NCBI RefSeq assembly: GCF_001679725.1
Contig: NZ_CP016282.1
Span: forward strand, 2,356,001-2,420,000
Length of the DNA stretch: 64,000 nt
Direction of reading: 5' to 3'
From: Cryobacterium arcticum
Lineage (GTDB): Bacteria > Actinomycetota > Actinomycetes > Actinomycetales > Microbacteriaceae
Below the pieces are notes generated by a model that saw nothing but the letters and a program-made list of their open reading frames with translations, was not told where the DNA came from and did no database searches. Below, in pieces: positions 32,256 to 39,836 of this stretch (positions within the stretch are counted from its first letter, which is position 1; each line of letters begins with the position of its first letter). The position numbers and the translations under genes were made by a program.

Positions 32256-35200
32256 TCAGGAGGCCTGCTCGACGTCGTCGCGCACGACCCGCTGCCCCAC
32301 CACGGCCGACACGCCGTCCTGCCGCATGGACACGCCGTACAGGGCGTCGGCGATCTCCATGGTGCGTTTCTGGTGGGTGATCACGATGAGCTGGCTGGTG
32401 CGCCGGAGGTCTTCGAAGATGGTCAGCAGACGGCCCAGGTTGGCGTCGTCGAGCGCCGCCTCGACCTCGTCCATGATGTAGAACGGGCTCGGCCGCGCCT
32501 TGAAGATGGCGATCAGGAGCGCGACGGCCGCCAGGGAGCGCTCCCCGCCGGAGAGTAGCGAGAGACGCTCGATCTTCTTCCCGGCCGGTTTCACCGACAC
32601 CTCGATACCCGTCGTGAGCATGTCGGACGGGTCGGTGAGCTGGATGCTGCCGCTGCCACCGGGGAACAGCACCGGGAACACCTCGGCGAACGCGGCCTGC
32701 GTGTCGTCGAACGCGCTGGAGAAGATGGTGCCCATCTTGTCGTCGATGTCGTCGATGATCGTGAGCAGGTCGGCCCGGGTCCTGGTGAGGTCGGTGAGCT
32801 GTTCGGTCAGGAAGAGATGCCTCTGTTCCAGGGCGGCGAATTCCTCGAGGGCGAGCGGGTTGATCCGGCCCAGGCGGGCGTACTTGCGTTCGGCCGCGGC
32901 GAGTCGTGCCTGTTGTTCGTCCCGGTCATACGGTGTACCCGAATCCGTCTCGGCTGCACCCAGGGGCGCGTCGGCCCGGTCGGCCGCCGCGGCCGGCACC
33001 AGCTGGTCCGGACCGTACTCGGCGACCAGGACGTCTTCCACCAGGCCGAGCTCGTGTGCGGCCCGCTCGAGCAGGGCGGACAGTTGCAGCTTCTTCTCGT
33101 AGATCTGCAATTCAAGACCGTGGACGTTCTCGGTGATGGCCTGCAGGCGGGAGCGCAGGGAACTTTCGTCCCGGCGCAACGAGCCGAGTTCCTCGTTCTG
33201 GCTGGCCCGTTCGGCCTCAGCCGTGCCGAGCAGCGTCCGGGCCTCTGCGACGGACGCGTCTATGGACCCGAGGGCCCGGGGCAGCGCGTCGGCCACGGCC
33301 GAAGCCGCATCCACCTGCCGGCGCCGGAGAACCGCCCGCCGCGCGGCCGCGTCGGCCTCGGCCCGGTCGGTCTCGAGCTGGCGGGTGAGAGCGGCCACCC
33401 GGCCCTGGCCGCTCCGCACCCGTTCCCTGGCGGTGTCCACCTGCAGACGCGCCTCGATCTCACGTTCCTTGGCGGCATCCAGGTCGGCCGCGAGTGCATC
33501 CCGTGCGCTGACATCCAGGATGGGGCGTGGCTGGGAGCGCCGGGTCTCCAGCGCGGCCGCGCTGGTCGCCGCCGCGCTCTCCGCCTCGGCCACGCCGGCC
33601 GCGGCGAGTTCCGCGGCGGCCGACAGCCGGTCGAGGTCGGCGGAGGCGGCATCCACCTGCACGGTCAGCCGGACGCGTTGCGCGGCCTTGGCGTTCTCGC
33701 GGGCGTCCCGGTCGCGCACGAGGGCCGCCGCCGCCGTGGCCTGCGCCTGCGCGGCAGCGTGCACTGTGCGCTGGTCGCCCAGGTCGCCGGAGACGATGGT
33801 GATCTCGCTGGTCACCTCGGCCAGGCGGCTCTCGGCGGCGTCGCGTTCGGTGACGAGCTCAAGCGTGCTCGGTGCCGCGCCGGTGCCGGCTCGCAGGGAG
33901 TGCGCGGTGAGCACGTCGCCGGCGCGGGTGATCAGCGTGACGGGGTCGCCGGCCGCCTCGCCGGTCAGTGCATCCGCAGCGGCGACGGCGGCGGGCAGGT
34001 CGTCGACGATGAGGGTGCGACCGAGCAGGCCGAGCACCCCGGGCGGCGCCTCGACCACGCTCGCGGCGGGCACCGCGCCCGGCAGGCCCGGCAGGGCAGC
34101 CGGTGCGGCCGGACCCGCTCCGGTCAGCACGAACTCGACCCGGCCGAGGTGATGGAGGTCGGAGTGTTCGACGGCCTGGATGGCCGCGGTGCGGTCGTCG
34201 GCGGCCACTGCGTCGGCGAGGGAGCCGAGAGCGGCGGCAATGGCACGTTCGAAGCCCGGTTGCACACTCATCCGTTCGGCGACGAGGCCGCCGATGCCGG
34301 CGAGATCAGCCTCGAGGAGCGCGGAGGAGCCGTCCTTCTGGCCGATGGCCAGCGTGAGGGCGCCCCGGCGGGCTGCGAGGGCGTCTCGTTCGCGTTCGTG
34401 GCCGTGCAGGAGGTCGCGGAGACGCTCGATCTGTGTTCCGGACTCGAGCATCTGGGCCTGGGCGCGTTCCACGATCTCATCGAGGTCTGCCGGGTCGATG
34501 CCGGCGGGCATTCCGTCGGAGTCGTCGCCGTGGGCCTCGTGCAGCTCGGTCTCCTCCAGCTCGGCCAGCTGGGCTCGGGCGGCCGCAAGGCGCTCGCGCG
34601 CGGCGGACAGGGCTCCCTGCCGGCGCAACACCTCGCCGCGCACGGCGGCGAGCCGCGACGCGGCCGTGTCGGCCTGTCCGGCGAGGTGCGAGACCTCCAG
34701 GTCGTGACGGGAGACGAGGGCTGCCTGCGCCGAGATCTCGTCATCGAGCGCGTCGAGGTCGCGCCGGAGGCCGGCCGTGACGGCCCGGGTCCTGGTCCAG
34801 GTGTCCTCGGCGACACTGATGCCGCGTTCGAGCCGGTCCACTTCGGCGGCGGCCTCGGCGACACGCTGCGGGGTGACGCTCGAGGCCCGCTCGGCCGGTT
34901 CGGCCTGGCTGCCGAGCAGGGCCAGGCGCTGGTTGGCCAGGGTGTACAGGCCGCGCAGGCGTTCCTGGGCGGATTCGAGCGCGAACGCCGTGCGCCTCGC
35001 CACGTCGACGGCGTCACCGACCTGGGCCTCTTCCAACCGGCGGATGCGGGCCTGGTTGTGGTCGAGCTGGTCCTGGATGACGATGCGCTCGGAGTGCCGC
35101 TCACTCTCGGTGCGTCCGTGGGCGTCCAGCGCCGTGCGCAGGGTCACCACGTCGTCGGCGAGCAGCCGCGCCCGCGCATCACGCACCGTCGCGGCGATCT

Positions 35201-35849
35201 GCTGCGCCTCCCTGGCCACCTGGGCCTGCTGGCCGAGCGGCTTGAGTTGGCGCCGGATCTCCCCGGCCAGGTCGCTGAGCCTGGTGAGGTTGGTCTGCAT
35301 GGCCTCGAGCTTGCGCACGGTCTTTTCCTTGCGGCGACGGTGCTTGAGGATTCCGGCGGCCTCCTCGATGAACCCGCGGCGTTCCTCGGGGCTCGCGCGC
35401 AGCACGGCATCCAACTGGCCCTGACCCACGATGACGTGCATCTCCCGGCCGAGGCCGGAGTCGCTGAGCAGCTCCTGCACGTCGAGGAGGCGGCAGGTGC
35501 GGCCGTTGATGGCGTACTCGCTGCCGCCGTTGCGGAAGAGGGTGCGCGAGATGGTCACCTCGGCGTATTCGATGGGCAGGGCGCCGTCGCTGTTGTCGAT
35601 CGAGAGGGTGACCTCTGCGCGCCCGAGCGGCCCGCGGGTGGAGGTTCCGGCGAAGATGACGTCTTCCATCTTGCCGCCGCGGAGGGTCTTCACGCCCTGT
35701 TCGCCCATGACCCAGGCCAGGGCATCGACCACATTAGACTTGCCCGAGCCGTTCGGTCCCACGACACAGGTGACGCCAGGTTCGAAGGCGAAGGTGGTGG
35801 GTTGGGCGAACGACTTGAAGCCCTTGAGGGTGAGACTCTTCAGGTACAA
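32256..35849 (-). CDS. smc: Chromosome segregation ATPase SMC
   Basis: SMC forms the condensin ring that organises the chromosome with ScpA/B. From TTG 35849 the protein is 1197 aa: head LKSLTLKGFKSFAQPTTFAF with Walker A GPNGSGKSN (residues 31-39), two long coiled coils, a hinge around residues 510-660 (the Gly/Ala-rich part with GLVAERMSVQPGFERAI), and the C-terminal head with signature LSGGERSLAAVALL and Walker B FYIMDEVEAALDD. TTG is preferred because SMC proteins begin (M)YLKSL and GAAGGGA lies eight or nine bases ahead. An ATG 60 bases upstream would add 20 residues and is the alternative. No scpA is nearby. Confidence 0.95.
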   Translation of the reverse strand: MYLKSLTLKGFKSFAQPTTFAFEPGVTCVVGPNGSGKSNVVDALAWVMGEQGVKTLRGGKMEDVIFAGTSTRGPLGRAEVTLSIDNSDGALPIEYAEVTISRTLFRNGGSEYAINGRTCRLLDVQELLSDSGLGREMHVIVGQGQLDAVLRASPEERRGFIEEAAGILKHRRRKEKTVRKLEAMQTNLTRLSDLAGEIRRQLKPLGQQAQVAREAQQIAATVRDARARLLADDVVTLRTALDAHGRTESERHSERIVIQDQLDHNQARIRRLEEAQVGDAVDVARRTAFALESAQERLRGLYTLANQRLALLGSQAEPAERASSVTPQRVAEAAAEVDRLERGISVAEDTWTRTRAVTAGLRRDLDALDDEISAQAALVSRHDLEVSHLAGQADTAASRLAAVRGEVLRRQGALSAARERLAAARAQLAELEETELHEAHGDDSDGMPAGIDPADLDEIVERAQAQMLESGTQIERLRDLLHGHERERDALAARRGALTLAIGQKDGSSALLEADLAGIGGLVAERMSVQPGFERAIAAALGSLADAVAADDRTAAIQAVEHSDLHHLGRVEFVLTGAGPAAPAALPGLPGAVPAASVVEAPPGVLGLLGRTLIVDDLPAAVAAADALTGEAAGDPVTLITRAGDVLTAHSLRAGTGAAPSTLELVTERDAAESRLAEVTSEITIVSGDLGDQRTVHAAAQAQATAAAALVRDRDARENAKAAQRVRLTVQVDAASADLDRLSAAAELAAAGVAEAESAAATSAAALETRRSQPRPILDVSARDALAADLDAAKEREIEARLQVDTARERVRSGQGRVAALTRQLETDRAEADAAARRAVLRRRQVDAASAVADALPRALGSIDASVAEARTLLGTAEAERASQNEELGSLRRDESSLRSRLQAITENVHGLELQIYEKKLQLSALLERAAHELGLVEDVLVAEYGPDQLVPAAAADRADAPLGAAETDSGTPYDRDEQQARLAAAERKYARLGRINPLALEEFAALEQRHLFLTEQLTDLTRTRADLLTIIDDIDDKMGTIFSSAFDDTQAAFAEVFPVLFPGGSGSIQLTDPSDMLTTGIEVSVKPAGKKIERLSLLSGGERSLAAVALLIAIFKARPSPFYIMDEVEAALDDANLGRLLTIFEDLRRTSQLIVITHQKRTMEIADALYGVSMRQDGVSAVVGQRVVRDDVEQAS

Positions 35850-36078
35850 CGCGCCCGTCCCTTCTCTCCTCGGCCGGCTGGCGACCGTCACGGCCGGCCC
35901 TGACGGCATCGGTCAGTCCACGGTACCGGATTGCCGGTCGTTTACTGGGAACCACAGCTTCTCCGCCGGGATACCCGTGATGGCCTCCAGGTCGCCCCGC
36001 GCCCGTTCGGTGCCAGCGCGGAAGAAGGATCGCCTGGGCCCCTGTCGCCCGGGCCGGCCACCGCTTAGGCTCGGCCAA

Positions 36079-37164
36079 ATGGGGACCACGGCATTCACCA
36101 TCGACGAACTGACGATTCCATCGGAGACCTCCGGGCCGGGCTGGAATGATTTCGCCGCAGCCATCGAGGTGCGCAACAGGGTCGAGGCCCACGCGTACGG
36201 AACGGCCGTGTTGAATCAGACGGCCGAGGAACTCTGGCCCGCCTGGCTCACGCCAGAGCACTCCCCCAGACGGCTCTTCGTGGCCCGGGTCGGCGGCGAC
36301 ATCGTGGGACGGGGCGTCTACGAGACTCTCGCCGATCCGGAGTCCGAGTTCGCCTGGTTCACGGTGGAGGTTCTGCCGCAGCACCGCACCCACGGCATCG
36401 GGGGCGCTCTGACCGCGCGCCTCGACGCCCTGGCCGACGCCGCGGGACGCAGCATCCGGATCGTCTACGCGATGTCGCCGGAGGGCCCAGGGCCCCGGCT
36501 GGCACCCCCGACGGGGTTCGGCTCGGTGCCGGCCGATAACCCCGAGGTGCGTTTCCTACTCCGGCACGGGTACACCCTCGAGCAGGTCGAGCGCGGCAGC
36601 GCGCTGGTGCTTCCGGTCGACCCGCACCTGCTGAACCGGCACCTCGAGGAGGCCCAGGCCCGCGCCGGGGGTGACTACGCGGTGCTGACCTGGACCGGCC
36701 GGACGCCCGAGCGTTGGCTCGATGACCTGGCCCGGCTGTACACGCGGATGTCGACGGATGCGCCCAGCGCCGGCCTGGAGGAGCCCGAGGACGTCTGGAC
36801 CGTCGAGCGGCTCCGGAGCGAGCAGGATGCCGCGGCCGCAGGACCGCGCGCCACACTCGTGGCCGCTGCCCTGCACCGCCCCAGCGGCCGGCTGGCCGGG
36901 TTCACCGAGTTGTCCGTTCCCGCGGACCCGCTCCGGGCCGTCGAGCAGGAGGACACCCTCGTGCTCAGGGAACATCGGGGGCACCGGCTGGGGATGCTGC
37001 TCAAGGCGGCCAATCTGAGGCAGCTGGCGCTGACGCATCCGGAGCAGACGATGGTGACCACGTTCAACGCCGAGGAGAACCGGTACATGCTGAACGTGAA
37101 CGAGGCTCTCGGCTTTGTGCCGCTGGGGTACGAGGGCGCTTGGCGCCGGGTCAGCGCGCTCTGA
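36079..37164 (+). CDS. Double GNAT-domain N-acetyltransferase
   Basis: The 361-aa protein has two tandem GNAT folds. The first (about 60-190) contains FTVEVLPQHRTHGIGGALTA (acetyl-CoA loop HRTHGIG). The second (about 195-361) contains DTLVLREHRGHRLGMLLKAA (loop HRGHRLG) and ENRYMLNVNEALGFVPLGY. This architecture occurs in mycothiol synthase-like and aminoglycoside-type acetyltransferases; the substrate is unknown. TAGGCT (36066-36071) lies seven bases before ATG 36079 with no ribosome site, which selects this start over the much longer open frame and predicts a leaderless mRNA. It is divergent from smc. Confidence 0.88.
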   Translation: MGTTAFTIDELTIPSETSGPGWNDFAAAIEVRNRVEAHAYGTAVLNQTAEELWPAWLTPEHSPRRLFVARVGGDIVGRGVYETLADPESEFAWFTVEVLPQHRTHGIGGALTARLDALADAAGRSIRIVYAMSPEGPGPRLAPPTGFGSVPADNPEVRFLLRHGYTLEQVERGSALVLPVDPHLLNRHLEEAQARAGGDYAVLTWTGRTPERWLDDLARLYTRMSTDAPSAGLEEPEDVWTVERLRSEQDAAAAGPRATLVAAALHRPSGRLAGFTELSVPADPLRAVEQEDTLVLREHRGHRLGMLLKAANLRQLALTHPEQTMVTTFNAEENRYMLNVNEALGFVPLGYEGAWRRVSAL

Positions 37165-37186
37165 ACGAGCGCAGTCCGAGTCGGCT

Positions 37187-37231
37187 CAGTCTGGGTCAGC
37201 GCAGTCTGGGTCAGCGCAGTCTGGGTCAGCG
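37187..37231. repeat. Three tandem 15-base repeats at the mutM 3' end
   Basis: CAGTCTGGGTCAGCG occurs three times in direct succession (37187-37201, 37202-37216, 37217-37231), with a degenerate fourth copy just to the left. The last copy includes the mutM stop codon (37226-37228). They fill the space between the convergent GNAT and mutM genes. No hairpin terminator is obvious there. Confidence 0.85.
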
Positions 37232-38182
37232 CAGCCGCTGGCAGCGCGGACAGTAGTGCGACGACCGGTTCATGAACCGGGCGCGCACAAGCTCGGTTCC
37301 GCAGCGCGGGCACGGCCGGCCGTGCTGCCCGTAGGCATTGAGACTGTGCGAGAAGTAGCCGGACTGCCCGTTGACGTTCACGTACTGGGCGTCGAAGCTC
37401 GTGCCGCCTTCGGCCAGGGCGCGCAGCAGGATGGCGCGCACCGCCGCGAGCAGCCGTCGGGCCGTGGCCGTGGACAGTGACGCGGCCGGCTGGTCGAAGT
37501 GCACCCGGGCCTCGTACAGGGCTTCGTCGGCGTAGATGTTGCCGATGCCGCTGGCGACCTGTTGGTCGAGCAGCACCCTCTTGATGCCCGAGCGGGTGCG
37601 CGCCAGCGAGCGGTAGAACTCCGGCGCCGAGAAGGCAGGGTCGAGGGGATCTCTGCCGATGTGTGCCACCTGGCTCGGGATCTGGGCTTCCCAAGCGGCG
37701 GGAACCCGTTCGCCGTCCAGGGTCCGTCCAGGGGCCAGCCCGGGTCCGGAGTAGCCGGCCGGGCGCCGGTCACCTGTGGGCAGCACGGTGTCGACGGCCA
37801 TGCTGCCGAAGATGCGCTGATCCACGAAGTGCAGCGCCAGTTCACCGTGCACCGGGTGCTCGAGGGCCAGACGGATGCGCAGCAGCTTCTCCGGGGTTTC
37901 GCCCGGGCTTCGCAGCAGCACCTGTCCGCTCATACCGAGGTGCGCCACGAGGGCACGGTCGGATCCGCCGGTCCGCTCCGCGAGCGGGAACCAGAGGAAC
38001 TTTCCTCGGCGCACCGCGGCGAGAAGCCTGGACCCGGTCAGCAGCGCCTCGAACTCGCCCAGTGAGCGGTCGTGCCGGCGCAGGGACCGGTCGTCGAAGA
38101 CCTCGACGCCCGTGATCGTGGCACCGGAGACGGCCGGCTCGAGTCCGGCGCGGACGACCTCGACCTCGGGCAGTTCAGGCAT
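37226..38182 (-). CDS. mutM: Formamidopyrimidine-DNA glycosylase (Fpg/MutM)
   Basis: MutM excises 8-oxoguanine and formamidopyrimidines. The 318-aa protein starts MPELPEVEVVRAGLEPAVSG with the catalytic N-terminal Pro and Glu. It has the H2TH region (RSGIKRVLLDQQVASGIGNI, YADEALYEARVHF) and the C-terminal zinc finger CPRCGTELVRARF with SSHYCPRCQRLR. All key residues are present. It follows rnc by 46 bases in the common rnc-mutM-smc order, but here smc is separated from it by the plus-strand GNAT gene. Confidence 0.97.
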   Translation of the reverse strand: MPELPEVEVVRAGLEPAVSGATITGVEVFDDRSLRRHDRSLGEFEALLTGSRLLAAVRRGKFLWFPLAERTGGSDRALVAHLGMSGQVLLRSPGETPEKLLRIRLALEHPVHGELALHFVDQRIFGSMAVDTVLPTGDRRPAGYSGPGLAPGRTLDGERVPAAWEAQIPSQVAHIGRDPLDPAFSAPEFYRSLARTRSGIKRVLLDQQVASGIGNIYADEALYEARVHFDQPAASLSTATARRLLAAVRAILLRALAEGGTSFDAQYVNVNGQSGYFSHSLNAYGQHGRPCPRCGTELVRARFMNRSSHYCPRCQRLR

Positions 38183-38228
38183 GGGTCACCCGTCGCCGTT
38201 CAGCGCCATCCAGAAGCATCCGGCCGGC

Positions 38229-39026
38229 TCAGCGTCGGGCGCGCAGCTGAGTCCACGCCTCGAGGGCCGCGGCCATCTCGGCGTGTTTCTTGCTGGTCCC
38301 GGTTCCGGTGGCGCTCACGCTGGTGCCGACGGACACCGTGGCCACGAAGACCTTGGAGTGGTCGGGCCCGCTCTCGGCGACGGTGTAGACCGGCACGCCG
38401 GCGTTCAGCCGGGCTGCGGCCTCCTGCAGGCTGGTCTTCGGGTCCATCGACACGCCGAAGTGGCCGGGGTCGGCGAGTAGCGGCTGCACGAGCCGCAGGA
38501 CGAACTCGGTCGCGCGGTCCCCGCCAGAGTCGAGGTAGACCGCCCCGATGAGGGCCTCGACGGTGTCGGCCAGGATGGACGATTTCTCGCGTCCTCCGGT
38601 GAGGGTCTCCCCACGCCCCAGGCGCACGAAAGCGCCGAGGCCGAGGCCTCGGGCGATCCCCGCGAGAGCGGCGCTGGACACCAGACTGGCCCGGCGCTTG
38701 GCGAGGTCGCCCTCGCTGAGTTCGGGGTAGCTGCGGTACAGCATCACCGTCACGGCCTGGCCCAGAATCGAATCGCCCAGGAACTCCAGGCGCTCATTGG
38801 TGGGCAGGCCACCGTTCTCGTACGCGTACGAGCGGTGCGTCAGGGCGAGCTCGAGCAGGCCGGGATCGATCTGCAGGCCGAGGATCTCCTGCAGAGCCGA
38901 CATCGACACGGCATCGGTCGTCCCGGCCGTTCCCTTGGTCACCGTTTCGGCCCGCACAGCAGAAACTCCCGCAGCGCGGGCTGCGGGAGATTCGGCGTGA
39001 CGGGAACCGGCGTCAGACTTCGACAC
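38229..39026 (-). CDS. rnc: Ribonuclease III
   Basis: RNase III cleaves double-stranded RNA in rRNA maturation and decay. The 265-aa protein has the signature TNERLEFLGDSILGQAVTVM and a second acidic motif ILADTVEALIGAVYLDSGG, then a C-terminal dsRNA-binding domain (about 190-262: DPKTSLQEAAARLNAGVPVY, SKKHAEMAAALEAW). The first 40 or so residues are a Ser/Ala-rich extension not needed for activity, so the true start may be internal (MSALQEIL). It lies 20 bases downstream of rpmF. Confidence 0.96.
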   Translation of the reverse strand: MSKSDAGSRHAESPAARAAGVSAVRAETVTKGTAGTTDAVSMSALQEILGLQIDPGLLELALTHRSYAYENGGLPTNERLEFLGDSILGQAVTVMLYRSYPELSEGDLAKRRASLVSSAALAGIARGLGLGAFVRLGRGETLTGGREKSSILADTVEALIGAVYLDSGGDRATEFVLRLVQPLLADPGHFGVSMDPKTSLQEAAARLNAGVPVYTVAESGPDHSKVFVATVSVGTSVSATGTGTSKKHAEMAAALEAWTQLRARR

Positions 39027-39046
39027 GGCAGCGCACCATCCTCTGA

Positions 39047-39250
39047 CTAAACGTCAGCGACCTTGCGGCCCTTGTACTCCATGAACAGTGCGGTGCCGGC
39101 GGCATCCGTGACGACCTTCGCGCGGTGCGGGAGGCTGTAGACGACCTTGCCGTTCTCCATGGTCTTCACCAGGGTGGGGGCTTCGGCCTTCCAGCAGGAA
39201 CGGCGTGAGCGGGTGTTGGAGCGTGATTGCTTGCGCTTCGGGACTGCCAT
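39047..39250 (-). CDS. rpmF: 50S ribosomal protein L32
   Basis: The 67-aa protein begins [20 protein letters not shown], the standard L32 start. It has a single Cys in this region and no C-terminal CxxC pair ([20 protein letters not shown]), so it is the zinc-free (C-minus) type. It starts two bases after the yceD stop and is surely cotranscribed, as in nearly all bacteria. Confidence 0.96.
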   Translation of the reverse strand: MAVPKRKQSRSNTRSRRSCWKAEAPTLVKTMENGKVVYSLPHRAKVVTDAAGTALFMEYKGRKVADV

Positions 39251-39252
39251 GA

Positions 39253-39825
39253 CTACTTCTCTTCTCTATCCGGTACAGCACGGATGTCTTCATCCGTGCT
39301 GATGCTTTCGGAAGCTTGGAATTCCAATAGTGCGGACCAGCGGGGATCCTGCACGTCACTCGGTTCAAGTTCAGGGGAAGTGGCACGCCGTTCCCCGGTC
39401 TCTGGGTCGAGACCTGGGCAATCCCGCCGGCAAACCGGCTGGAACGGCAGTGACAACACCACTGCATCCCTGATTAGTGGTTCAAGATCCACGTGGTCAT
39501 CTTGAACCGCACACTCATAAGCTTCGTCTAGATCGTACGCGAAAAGCTCGACAAAATGAACTCGGACAGGCAATTCGATGTCAATCAGGCATCTTCCGCA
39601 CTCTCCGGCGGCTTTTCCGGTCACATCGGCGGTCACCAGGATGCCCTCGTGGATGCATTCGAGGCGCAGCTCGGCGTGCAGGGTGGAGCCGGCCTTGACG
39701 GCCACGAGCGCTTCGCCGAGGTCGTTGGGCACAAGGATGTCGATATCGCGCTCGTAGAGCGTTCCCGGGCGGTTGATGATGTCACGTACGTCAACCTTGT
39801 ACGGGGTCTTCTTGAACTTGTTCAC
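39253..39825 (-). CDS. yceD: YceD (DUF177) family protein
   Basis: YceD proteins are conserved beside rpmF and are implicated in 23S rRNA or ribosome assembly. The 190-aa sequence begins (M)[20 protein letters not shown] and has [21 protein letters not shown] and [15 protein letters not shown], a set of cysteines that can bind zinc. The start is GTG 39825: the reading frame runs far upstream, but a perfect TAGAAT box (complement of 39834-39839) sits eight bases before it, predicting leaderless expression. The TAG of this box is the stop codon of the transglutaminase gene upstream. Confidence 0.9.
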   Translation of the reverse strand: MNKFKKTPYKVDVRDIINRPGTLYERDIDILVPNDLGEALVAVKAGSTLHAELRLECIHEGILVTADVTGKAAGECGRCLIDIELPVRVHFVELFAYDLDEAYECAVQDDHVDLEPLIRDAVVLSLPFQPVCRRDCPGLDPETGERRATSPELEPSDVQDPRWSALLEFQASESISTDEDIRAVPDREEK

Positions 39826-39836
39826 AAGGGAAAATT

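Noticed and set aside
32817..35903. A 1028-codon open frame on the plus strand opposite smc
   Set aside because: It is the antisense shadow of a high-G+C gene. Its translation is Gly/Arg/Val-rich without family motifs, and smc on the other strand has all expected motifs.
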